Positions 7,614 to 15,135 of a stretch of 26,635 nucleotides of DNA are shown one piece after another. The number at the start of each line of letters is the position of its first letter. Position 1 is the first letter of the stretch. A model generated the notes under the pieces. The model was not told the origin of the DNA. It saw only the letters and a program-made list of their open reading frames with translations, and ran no database searches. A program made the position numbers and the translations under genes. Location: assembly GCA_964459805.1 (NCBI GenBank), contig CAYWOD010000018.1:1-26635 (forward strand), given 5' to 3'. This stretch comes from DAOVRL01 sp964459805. Its GTDB lineage: Bacteria > Planctomycetota > Phycisphaerae > Sedimentisphaerales > Anaerobacaceae.

Positions 7614-9209
7614 CTATTCTCCCCGAATTGCACGCAGGCAGGAGCCTGCCTTGTGCTGGGTTTCTTCAAATTCGGTTTTCGGGACGCTGTCGTGTACGAT
7701 GCCCGCGCCGACCCGGATATAAGCGGTGTGGTCTCTGACCTGGAGGCTTCTTATCGTAATGCAACTGTCGAACTGGCCGTCCACGGTCAGATACATCACG
7801 GCGCCGCCGTAGTAGCCTCGCTTGGTTTTCTCCAGCAGACGGATCAGTTTCATCGCTTCAATCTTCGGGGCGCCTGTTAGCGTTCCCATATTCATTGTTG
7901 CCAGATATGCGCTGAGTGCATCAAGATCGTCGGCGAGCGTGCCTTTGACGTTACTTACGAGATGCTGGACGGACTCGTATTTCTCGGCGATCAATAACTC
8001 TGTGACGAGCCTGCTGCCGGGCCGGGCGACACGGGCAATATCGTTTCGGGCTAGGTCAACCAACATTATATGCTCGGCCAGCTCCTTGCGGTCGAGCTTG
8101 AGCTCGGCCTCATATCGAAAATCTGTGTCTTCGTCGATCCGGCCTGCGATTCGGCCTCGCGGTTTTGTTCCTGCTATCGGTCTTATCTCGACGGTGCGCT
8201 GCTCGGTCCCGCTGACCCGCAGATTCAGTTCCGGGCTTGAGCCCATCAGCACCGTGTTGGGCGTGTTCAGATAGAACATATACGGTGAAGGATTGAGCAC
8301 CCGCAGGCGCTTATAGACATCCAGCGGCTCATCGGGGCAGGGCTCGGTTATTGTCCTGCTCAAGACGACCTGAAGAATATCGCCGTCGATAATGTGCTGC
8401 TTGGCGGTGCGGACGATTTGTTCGTATTCGCCCTGGCTGGTATCGGCGGAGGCAGGGGGAAGCTCGCCGGCGTACTTCTGTCCTTTCGGCGCGTCAAATC
8501 TTGCGATATTTGCGTAGAAGTCAAAGCAGTCCCGGGCCTCGGCGATTACGAGATCGCGGTCGCTGTTGGTTATGATGCAATTGACAATGACGTAGCCTTT
8601 GGAGTGCTCATGGTCCATCAAGAAGATGTTGTCGGCAAAGTAAAGCTCGTAGTCGGGGTTGCCGAGCAGGTCGGTGCCGCTTTGCGGGAGCTTCTCGAAC
8701 TGGTCTATGAAATCGTAGCTCAGGGCGCCGATCAGTCCGCAGGTTATTCGGAAGGGCTTGCTCGCTAAGCTAAAGGCAAATGCAACGGCCCTCAGGACGT
8801 CCATCTGATTTGTGCTTTTGAGGCGGGTCTGCTCATCGACGACCTGGTCGATTTGTTTGATACGGCCGGTGATGGCCTCTTCGGAGAATTCCATGGATTC
8901 GCCGAAAGCGAAACGGTCCTGCTTATCCGCCAGAAAGGTCAGGATGCGACGGCCGGTATTGCTTAGGGCCCTGATGGCAAAATCAGGACCGGTGCCGGTA
9001 AGGTAGAGCGCCGGCCTTGCGGTGCCGAAACTAAGCGCCCCGCTGCCGGTCAGATATTCGCGGGATTCAAACAGACAGCAGTCCCGGGCCCGGCCGTAGT
9101 CGCTTAGCTTGGCAAAAAAGTCCATAGGGTCGTCCATATCAATTTGCTTGACGATGGGCACGATTTGGCCGGGTCTGGCGCCCTGAATTATTTGCCTGTA
9201 ATCTTCCAT
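7614..9209 (-). CDS. trpE: Anthranilate synthase component I
   Basis: TrpE converts chorismate and ammonia to anthranilate, the committed step of tryptophan synthesis. From the ATG at 9209 it has 531 residues, a normal length. The N-terminal domain contains LFES (46-49), corresponding to the LLES segment where feedback-binding tryptophan is held in known TrpE proteins. The chorismate-binding domain shows PSPYMFYL, GSSPE, RPIAGTKPRG, EHIMLVDLARND and the closing GTLTGAPKIEAM with GYYGGAVMY. The frame is open for 55 more codons upstream, but that part crosses the terminator hairpin and a short tandem repeat and is leader, not protein. No strong ribosome-binding site is visible; GAGATACGAGAAT precedes the ATG. 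Expression is probably set by attenuation in the leader at 9323-9464. Confidence 0.95.
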   Translation of the reverse strand: MEDYRQIIQGARPGQIVPIVKQIDMDDPMDFFAKLSDYGRARDCCLFESREYLTGSGALSFGTARPALYLTGTGPDFAIRALSNTGRRILTFLADKQDRFAFGESMEFSEEAITGRIKQIDQVVDEQTRLKSTNQMDVLRAVAFAFSLASKPFRITCGLIGALSYDFIDQFEKLPQSGTDLLGNPDYELYFADNIFLMDHEHSKGYVIVNCIITNSDRDLVIAEARDCFDFYANIARFDAPKGQKYAGELPPASADTSQGEYEQIVRTAKQHIIDGDILQVVLSRTITEPCPDEPLDVYKRLRVLNPSPYMFYLNTPNTVLMGSSPELNLRVSGTEQRTVEIRPIAGTKPRGRIAGRIDEDTDFRYEAELKLDRKELAEHIMLVDLARNDIARVARPGSRLVTELLIAEKYESVQHLVSNVKGTLADDLDALSAYLATMNMGTLTGAPKIEAMKLIRLLEKTKRGYYGGAVMYLTVDGQFDSCITIRSLQVRDHTAYIRVGAGIVHDSVPKTEFEETQHKAGSCLRAIRGE

Positions 9210-9212
9210 ATT

Positions 9213-9245
9213 CTCGTATCTCGTATTTCGTATATCGTATATCGT
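9213..9245. repeat. Short degenerate tandem repeat before trpE
   Basis: Units resembling TCGTAT(C/T) repeat four to five times immediately ahead of the trpE start codon, covering the place where its ribosome-binding site should be. It may be a small expanded repeat; its effect on trpE translation is unknown. Confidence 0.6.
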
Positions 9246-9322
9246 CCGTAGTATTGCGTCAACTGTATATCCTATCGTGCTCAATCGGCATTGAGGGGCG
9301 ACGCTCACCACTTTGCCGACAT

Positions 9323-9359
9323 AAAAAAAGCAGCCTGCTGCTCCGACAGGCTGCTTTTT
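9323..9359 (-). terminator. Intrinsic terminator in the trp leader (attenuator)
   Basis: AGCAGCCTG and CAGGCTGCT form a 9-bp perfect stem, extended to 13 bp by A-T pairs, around a 9-nt loop. On the minus strand it is followed by seven T. It lies between the Trp-rich leader peptide (stop at 9411) and trpE (start at 9209), the place of a transcription attenuator. The 5' arm can alternatively pair, with a 4-nt bulge, with GGTTATTTGCT at 9384-9394, which would prevent terminator formation. Confidence 0.9.
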
Positions 9360-9410
9360 CGACCAATTCAACAAATTGTCTATAGCAAATAACCGCTCGC
9401 CCGTCGAATT

Positions 9411-9464
9411 TTATCCCGCAGGCCACCACCAGTTAACGGTATTGTGACGGTCAATTCGCTTCAT
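9411..9464 (-). CDS. trpL: trp operon leader peptide with three consecutive Trp codons
   Basis: On the minus strand an ATG at 9464 opens a 17-codon frame, MKRIDRHNTVNWWWPAG, ending in TAA. Three TGG codons in a row (9423-9431) near the end of a very short ORF, about 50 nt ahead of an intrinsic terminator and upstream of trpE, are the hallmark of a tryptophan leader peptide: ribosomes stalled there for lack of charged tRNA-Trp let transcription continue. No ribosome-binding site is seen. The predicted transcription start lies about 3 nt before the ATG, so the ORF may be translated as a nearly leaderless message. It resembles E. coli TrpL in function, not in sequence. Confidence 0.88.
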   Translation of the reverse strand: MKRIDRHNTVNWWWPAG

Positions 9465-9473
9465 AATGCTTGT

Positions 9474-9502
9474 ATTAGACCAAATGCGCTCAAGATTGTC
9501 AA
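9474..9502 (-). promoter_or_regulatory. Sigma-70-type promoter of the trp operon
   Basis: On the minus strand TTGACA (9497-9502, perfect -35) and TCTAAT (9474-9479, five of six for -10) are separated by exactly 17 nt. Transcription would start near 9467, a few bases ahead of the leader peptide ATG. It is 48 nt beyond the stop of the gene at 9551. I saw no operator palindrome for a TrpR-like repressor. Confidence 0.85.
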
Positions 9503-9550
9503 GCAAAATTGTGAAAATTATTTCTCTCGTCGTTTTTACGGGAAGGAGAA

Positions 9551-10600
9551 TCAATCCGTATGCACGGGATAGATAACAACCTTGTCCTGGTAGATCTTCG
9601 GCGGGAGCATGTCCGGCTTTGGATTAGCCAAGATCGCCTCAATTTGAGCTATTCTCTTTTCCCTACTTTCTATTGTGCTCTTAAGGTGCTTGACTTCGGA
9701 ATCGAGCGAGGTCCATTGATCGAATAAGTCGAGGAAGTCTTTCTCTCGCTGGCGAATCGCGACGGCAGCCTTCCTTCTGGCCTCGGCGCCCTTCAACTCG
9801 ATTGTCTGGATGATTTGCATCTCTTGGAGCTTGGCGAAGGCTTCCTTGGCCCACGTGCCGTCCTGGCTCCAGTAATCCTGGATCACCTTCAACTTCTCAC
9901 GAATCCCGGCCAGCTCCACATCGAGCGTATCGAGCATTTTGCCCATCTCCAATATTGTCTGCTTCGCCTGCTCGGCGGCCTCGGTATCGGCCAAGAACGC
10001 GTGCGAAGATTCCTTGCTCTTGTCGTATTCGCCCTTGACGCTCCGTAGCAGGGCCTCTTTCCCAGGGAGCAGCCCTTTGGCCTTGGCCATTTCTTCCCTG
10101 GCCTCTCGCAGCATCTTGGCGTATTTCAGGCGTATCTCTTTAGGCCTTTCCCCCAGAATCTCGATAAGAGCCTCGATCATTCTCCTGGCATCGGCCTCGC
10201 TCACCGCATACAGGCGGAAGAATCTCTCACTCCCCCCTTTCATGTTGGGTCCCAAGTAAATGTAGTCATCCGTGCCTTCTTCCATGAATTTTTGCTGTTT
10301 CGCCGTCAAGGCCGCTCCAGCCGAGGTCTTCAGAAAGATATCCGGCTTGAGCGATCGCCCATATTGGCTCTTTACAAAACCTTCAGCGACGTGTGTCGGC
10401 CTGATAGACGCTTCGTCGAATGTCGGCATCGGCCTGCCGGGTCGTACCACACGCTGCCTCTGCCAGTCTTTTTGTTGGTTGCTTATTTCGATCTTGATTT
10501 GCGAATCGTTGGGGTCATTTGGCTCTTCGGCCGCCCACAAAGCGAAATTACACGTTAGGACCAGGGCGAGAGCTGTTTGCCATTTCTTTGAATTACTCAT
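9551..10600 (-). CDS. Exported coiled-coil protein of unknown function
   Basis: The 349-residue product starts with a signal peptide (about 1-24, ending LWAA), then EEPNDPNDSQ, a low-complexity motif common in planctomycete exported proteins. Residues 130-325 are almost wholly charged helix with coiled-coil character, and the C-terminal tail (about 326-349) is Pro-rich. I recognise no enzyme motif. GGAG lies 8 nt before the ATG. It is third in a tight operon behind the ECF sigma factor (11128-11736) and the anti-sigma factor (10622-11128), 21 nt after the latter, so it is probably a target or accessory part of that envelope-signalling system. That role is inference from position only. Confidence 0.8.
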   Translation of the reverse strand: MSNSKKWQTALALVLTCNFALWAAEEPNDPNDSQIKIEISNQQKDWQRQRVVRPGRPMPTFDEASIRPTHVAEGFVKSQYGRSLKPDIFLKTSAGAALTAKQQKFMEEGTDDYIYLGPNMKGGSERFFRLYAVSEADARRMIEALIEILGERPKEIRLKYAKMLREAREEMAKAKGLLPGKEALLRSVKGEYDKSKESSHAFLADTEAAEQAKQTILEMGKMLDTLDVELAGIREKLKVIQDYWSQDGTWAKEAFAKLQEMQIIQTIELKGAEARRKAAVAIRQREKDFLDLFDQWTSLDSEVKHLKSTIESREKRIAQIEAILANPKPDMLPPKIYQDKVVIYPVHTD

Positions 10601-10621
10601 TTTTCCATCTCCGTTTCAAAA

Positions 10622-11128
10622 TCATTCTACCTGTAATCTGGCTCTGTTCGCTGCCGACGTATCCGGATACCTCTCGGCGATGCGACGATATTGCTGTTTT
10701 ACTATAGTCTCGGCATCAGAGTATCCACCCAAGAGGTCGGTGGCGGCTAATAATCTGGCGGCGTTGCCTGCTTCTGTGATTTTTCGTTCGATTTCTGCGA
10801 AAGTCGGTTGGTCTTTCGCCGGCTTGTTTATTATGTGTGAGGTAATGGATATAGCCGAGACAATCAAGATTGCGGCGGCGGCGTATCGAGACCATGAACG
10901 TCGCCTCGTCCGTGCGGGTGCTGCAATTCGAATAGTCTCGGTTTGGCTGAGGTTGTCTTGCCAGATTACTTGAGCGAGTTCGAGCGATCTGTGAAGGCCA
11001 TCCAGGAGTCTGCGGCAGTGGTCGCATTCGGTTAGATGCTCGGCCACCTTAGCTGACTGCTCGGCGGAGAGGCGGCAGTCCGCGTAATCGACGAGCATCT
11101 CGGCAAAATTATCGCATGATTCTTTCAT
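10622..11128 (-). CDS. Membrane-anchored zinc-finger anti-sigma factor
   Basis: The N-terminal 45 residues carry the ZAS-type zinc-binding pattern HxxxCxxC (His31, Cys35, Cys38, with Cys5 and Cys18 nearby), as in RsrA/ChrR-like anti-sigma factors. One transmembrane helix follows (about 83-100, AAAAILIVSAISI). The outer part (about 101-168) ends in QYRRIAERYPDTSAANRA, which looks like one half of a TPR-type repeat. Its ATG overlaps the stop of the sigma gene by one base (TAATG), so the two are translationally coupled, which is typical of a sigma/anti-sigma pair. It would hold the sigma factor at the membrane until an envelope signal releases it; the signal is unknown. Confidence 0.88.
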   Translation of the reverse strand: MKESCDNFAEMLVDYADCRLSAEQSAKVAEHLTECDHCRRLLDGLHRSLELAQVIWQDNLSQTETIRIAAPARTRRRSWSRYAAAAILIVSAISITSHIINKPAKDQPTFAEIERKITEAGNAARLLAATDLLGGYSDAETIVKQQYRRIAERYPDTSAANRARLQVE

Positions 11129-11736
11129 TATGGTTCAAGGCCTCGCTTCTGTAATTTCTTTGCAAGAATCATTCGGGCATCCCGCAGGCGGCCTCGCACT
11201 GTGGAGGCAGGCAGGTCCAATATGTCGGCTATCTCTTTCGACTTGAGCTGGCAGAAATATCGCAGCACCATCGGCGCCAGCAACGAGTGATCTAATTCCT
11301 GCAGGCCCTTGCGCATAATCTCAATCTCCTCGGCCTGAATTGCTTTGTGGTCTGTTGCTTTTTCGGCCTGATAAGTCTGCGATCGGTGTTTGAGGATTTC
11401 GCCGGCCCGCCTCTTGAAGCGTCGGCGTCGCCGGTGTTCTGTCAGGCATCGGTTTAAGGTAACTCTTATCAGCCATCGAGTGCTCTGCTCCTTACTTTGC
11501 AAATTCGCGGGGCCTTTCAGTGCCTTGATCGATACATCCTGAAGGACATCCTCGACATCCGAGGCGTCCAAGCCCATGCCGGCGGCAATTCGCCTGAGCC
11601 GAGGCTGCTGGGCCAGGAATATATCCACCATATTCAGCTTCGATGAGCGTTGGCCGGCTGTATGGTCCGCACGTGCGGCAAAATCCTCGTTCATGTCATC
11701 CACAGCTCGTTTACATCCCGAGTCAGCTCCGTTCAT
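11128..11736 (-). CDS. ECF-type RNA polymerase sigma factor
   Basis: The 202-residue product has a region 2 (about 40-105) with LDASDVEDVLQDVSIKAL and STRWLIRVTLNRCLTEHRRRRR, and a region 4 (about 148-200) with LDHSLLAPMVLRYFCQLKSKEIADILDLPASTVRGRLRDAR, the helix-turn-helix that reads the -35 element. There is no region 1.1 or 3, as expected for an ECF factor. The start is uncertain: ATG 11736 gives the longest form but has no ribosome-binding site, and ATG 11694 (GGATGAC just before it) would remove 14 residues without touching region 2. It leads a three-gene operon with its anti-sigma factor and an exported protein. Confidence 0.9.
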   Translation of the reverse strand: MNGADSGCKRAVDDMNEDFAARADHTAGQRSSKLNMVDIFLAQQPRLRRIAAGMGLDASDVEDVLQDVSIKALKGPANLQSKEQSTRWLIRVTLNRCLTEHRRRRRFKRRAGEILKHRSQTYQAEKATDHKAIQAEEIEIMRKGLQELDHSLLAPMVLRYFCQLKSKEIADILDLPASTVRGRLRDARMILAKKLQKRGLEP

Positions 11737-12096
11737 CTACAAGTATAATGCCGAAGGGAGGCGAAGTGTTGGCAAAAAAATGAAACTTTTCGGCAAGAAT
11801 GCAGGTTTGCTCACAAGACAATCTGAGCCCGGATTCCCAGGCAACGTGGTGCATTACGAGTCAAATTTGACAGCAAAACCCTTACGGAAACCGGGAAATT
11901 GAGCCTTTGTTTCCTCCCGCAGGAATACCAGATGGGCAAGAGACGCAAGGATAATGAGCCAGCAGTAGTCTTCAAGCAGAAATTTCTGCCTTTTCTTTTG
12001 GCCACTTATGGCGGCAGGAGCCGCAGAATCGGGGTAAATCCAAGAGAAACAGCCGTCTGATGAGAGGATTTTACGGAAAAAAATCATTAACACATC
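11737..12096. other. Gene-free stretch between divergent transcription units
   Basis: About 360 bases between the sigma gene (minus) and the promoter of the beta-helix gene (plus). The reading frames here are short and lack ribosome-binding sites. A TATACT on the minus strand 8 nt before the sigma ATG could be a -10 element, but no -35 at proper distance is seen, so a factor-specific promoter is possible. I see no RNA gene. Confidence 0.5.
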
Positions 12097-12125
12097 TTGC
12101 TTTTTTCACGCCGGTCTGATATAGT
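12097..12125 (+). promoter_or_regulatory. Probable promoter of the beta-helix gene
   Basis: TTGCTT (12097-12102) and TATAGT (12120-12125) are 17 nt apart, about 90 nt upstream of the ATG at 12217. The -35 matches consensus only in its first three bases; the -10 matches in five. Confidence 0.5.
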
Positions 12126-12216
12126 AAGGTTAATAGAAGATGAAAATCAGGGAGGCGTAGTGAAATGAGTTCAGAAGGAAGACCCCAAAACCAACGAATC
12201 GTTAGGAGACATATCC

Positions 12217-15027
12217 ATGAGAGCCCGGGTAATGATGACTACAGTCCTGCTAAATGTTATTGTCCTGGTGGCGGCGGCATCCGTCTCGGGGGCGCCGTCG
12301 CAAGTCCGCGAAGTGCCCTTTCCATATCGGACTATTCAAGAAGCTATCGACGCTGCCAATGACGGCGATACAATTGTTCTTCATCCGGGCACGTACGTGG
12401 GCGAGGGCAACCGAGATGTCGATTTTAGCGGCAAGGCCATTACCGTTAGAAGCGAAGACCCCGATGAAGAGGGCATCGTCGCCGCTACCATCATCGACTG
12501 CGAGGGAACAGCCGAGGACCCGCACCGCGCTTTCATTTTCCAAAATTTTGAAGACGCCAACAGCATCTTAGACGGTTTTACGATTCTAAACGGTTATGTA
12601 AGCGTTGGCGCCGATGCGCCGGACCCGAGTGGCAACGGAGCGGACGGCGAAGATTCAATGGGTGGAGCGATAAACTGCACTGGCGCCAGCCCTATTATCC
12701 GCAATTGCATCATAAATAATTGCGTCGCCGAGGGCGGCGTGGGCGGAGCCGGGGCGCCTGGAGAGCCTGGAGTGCCCGCAGACTCTGGAGATCCTAACGA
12801 TCCTAACGATGACATTCCTTCAATTCCTCCGACCGAAGGTGGCGCCGGTGGAGACGGCGGCAACGGCTACGGCGGGGCAATTTACTGCGACCCCAATAGC
12901 GGTCCGACCATTCTCAACTGTGAATTCAACGTCTGTAGTGCTATCGGGGGAACCGGTGGAGCCGGCGGAGCCGGTGGGATCGCGGGAGACCCTAACGACC
13001 CTAATGCACCAGCCGGCGAGGCGGGCGTTTCCGATGCGAACGCATGGGGTGGAGGGATATGCGTTGCCTCGGGCAGCACGGCAAGCGTCACCGACTGCAT
13101 CTTTTACGACTGCAATGCCATCGGAGGCGACGACAAAGGCCGCGGTGGTGGCGTATTTTACGGAATGGGCTACTCAGGCGCACTCGTGGCGGATGTGACT
13201 GCCTGCGTATCCGGCTTCGGCGGCGGCGTTTACTGCGATGCCAACTGTGTGCTTGCGATTGCCGGCTGCTTGATAACCGAAGGCGCCGCCGACTACGGCG
13301 CCAATATCTACTCCGACGTCAACTGTGTGCTTGAAATCAGCGACTGCAATCTGATCAACGGCACCGCCGATTATGGTGCGGGCCTGTGCTGCGCACCAAT
13401 GTCCACCGTCAACATCCACGGCACGAAAATATTGAACAACATCGCAACTTCCGACGGCGGCGGAATTTTCTTCGGCCCAGACGGAATCCTGACACTTAAC
13501 GGCTGCAACATCGGCGAGAACACGGCAACCGGGAGCGGTGGTGGGATATTCTACGATACCGGCGGGACGCTGACGCTCGAGAATTGTGGCGTTGTGGGCA
13601 ACAGTTCCGGTGACGGCATTGGCGGCGGGATCTTCGCCGGTGATTTGACGGTTGACCTTGGCGCGACCGTAGTAATCAGCAGTTCCACTATCAGCGACAA
13701 CACGGCGCTGTATGGAGCGGGAATGTGTCTGGTTGGAACCATCTCGGCAATCGATGACTGCACGATTGGCGGTAATATGGCCGAGTACGGTGGAGGAGCA
13801 TATTGGTATCTCAGCGACGTCAACATCAGCAACTGCACCGTAAGCAACAATATTGCGGCAACAAGGACCTATTGTTCGGGTGGAGGATTGTACTGCCTGG
13901 ACAGCACAGCGAGAATCGAAGACTGTGTTGTGACCGGCAACGAGGCCCAGGGTTTCGGTGGTGCGGTGTATTTGATCGGTCCCAACCTTCCCGGCGGTGT
14001 TCAGGAGCTGACTAACTGCCTTATAACGGACAATGCTGCGGGTTTAGACGGGGCAGGTCTGTCGTTCAACGTTGACGCGACGGCCAAAATGGCCAACTGC
14101 ACAGTAACGAACAACCATGTAGCCGACCCTGACGGCGGCGGCGGCGGCGTGAGCTGTTATGATGCATTCGTCGAGATCGTAAACAGCATCTTATGGAATA
14201 ACGCCGCCGGAAACGGCCCAGAAATTGCGATAGGCGACCCGCTTGAGCCGAATAACCCTCTCGCTGTCGTTGCGCTTACTTACAGCGACGTCGATGGCGG
14301 CGAAGAATATGTATATATAGGCGCGGGCTGCACGTTGAACTGGGGCGAAGGCAACATCGACGGCAACCCGCTATTCGCAGATGGTTACCACCTCAGTCAA
14401 ACAGAGGCGGGGGATGCAGCCGACAGCCCATGTGTGGACACTGGAAGTGAGTCGGCAGAAGCTTTAGGGCTGCACAGATATACTACGCGAACCGACATCG
14501 TGCCCGACACGAACATAGTGGATATGGGTTATCATTACAGATTGCCAACTGTGCTCTGTGACCTTGATACTGACGGCAACGTTGACCTGGCCGACCTTGC
14601 GATACTTCTTTCCTGTTGGCTGGAGGAACATTGCGAGCTGACCGAGGATTGCCAGGGAGCCAGTATGGACTCGGACACGGATGTTGATTTCTTCGATTAT
14701 GCGATTTGCGCCGGAGCTTATGCGCCGGTTGACGAGGCGCCTCCAACACCCGACCCGAGCCTATGGGAGATTGAGCCCCGCACGTATCTGCAGCTTCCTG
14801 ATTCGGTTGTAATGAAGGCGGTGACCGCGAGTGACGCCAGCGGTGTGAAGTATCGTTTCGTATGCACCGACGGCGGCGGGCATGACAGCGGCTGGCAGGA
14901 TGAGCCGCTGTATGTAGATAACGGGTTGTCCGCGGGCACATATACCTACAAGTGCCAGGCGCGCGACAAATCGCCCCAGAAGAACATGACTGCCTGGTCG
15001 GTAGAGGGCTCGGCCTCTATCGAGTAG
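12217..15027 (+). CDS. Secreted parallel beta-helix protein with dockerin-like repeats
   Basis: The 936-residue product starts with a signal peptide (about 1-25). The long middle (about 30-740) is a right-handed parallel beta-helix built of irregular repeats around 'NC.I..N.A..GGGI.C', Cys-rich and with two Gly-rich inserts (about 172-225 and 240-270) that include GDPNDPND. Near 750-775, SPCVDTGSE followed by TTRTDIVPDTNIVDMGYHY is the closing motif typical of such PVC-group proteins. Residues about 781-837 hold two Ca-binding dockerin-type repeats (DLDTDGNVDLADLAILL and DSDTDVDFFDYAICAG), and the C-terminal 90 residues look like a beta-sandwich. AGGAG lies 9 nt before the ATG. A role at the cell surface in adhesion or polysaccharide binding is plausible; no lyase active site is recognised. 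Confidence 0.88.
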   Translation: MRARVMMTTVLLNVIVLVAAASVSGAPSQVREVPFPYRTIQEAIDAANDGDTIVLHPGTYVGEGNRDVDFSGKAITVRSEDPDEEGIVAATIIDCEGTAEDPHRAFIFQNFEDANSILDGFTILNGYVSVGADAPDPSGNGADGEDSMGGAINCTGASPIIRNCIINNCVAEGGVGGAGAPGEPGVPADSGDPNDPNDDIPSIPPTEGGAGGDGGNGYGGAIYCDPNSGPTILNCEFNVCSAIGGTGGAGGAGGIAGDPNDPNAPAGEAGVSDANAWGGGICVASGSTASVTDCIFYDCNAIGGDDKGRGGGVFYGMGYSGALVADVTACVSGFGGGVYCDANCVLAIAGCLITEGAADYGANIYSDVNCVLEISDCNLINGTADYGAGLCCAPMSTVNIHGTKILNNIATSDGGGIFFGPDGILTLNGCNIGENTATGSGGGIFYDTGGTLTLENCGVVGNSSGDGIGGGIFAGDLTVDLGATVVISSSTISDNTALYGAGMCLVGTISAIDDCTIGGNMAEYGGGAYWYLSDVNISNCTVSNNIAATRTYCSGGGLYCLDSTARIEDCVVTGNEAQGFGGAVYLIGPNLPGGVQELTNCLITDNAAGLDGAGLSFNVDATAKMANCTVTNNHVADPDGGGGGVSCYDAFVEIVNSILWNNAAGNGPEIAIGDPLEPNNPLAVVALTYSDVDGGEEYVYIGAGCTLNWGEGNIDGNPLFADGYHLSQTEAGDAADSPCVDTGSESAEALGLHRYTTRTDIVPDTNIVDMGYHYRLPTVLCDLDTDGNVDLADLAILLSCWLEEHCELTEDCQGASMDSDTDVDFFDYAICAGAYAPVDEAPPTPDPSLWEIEPRTYLQLPDSVVMKAVTASDASGVKYRFVCTDGGGHDSGWQDEPLYVDNGLSAGTYTYKCQARDKSPQKNMTAWSVEGSASIE

Positions 15028-15135
15028 GCCGCGACGATACAAAGCAGGACCTGAATTTGCCAGTTCAGTATGCTTGCAGTTCCCAACGGATTCTAAGATC
15101 AACAGGACTTTTGCTGCGGCTTTGGTGAGGTCTGT

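Noticed and set aside
9210..9374. Extension of trpE to an ATG at 9374
   Set aside because: It would code through the terminator hairpin and the short tandem repeat; the family start fits 9209.
11743..11748. TATAAT on the plus strand as a -10 element
   Set aside because: No -35 hexamer at 15-19 nt upstream and no plus-strand gene close by.
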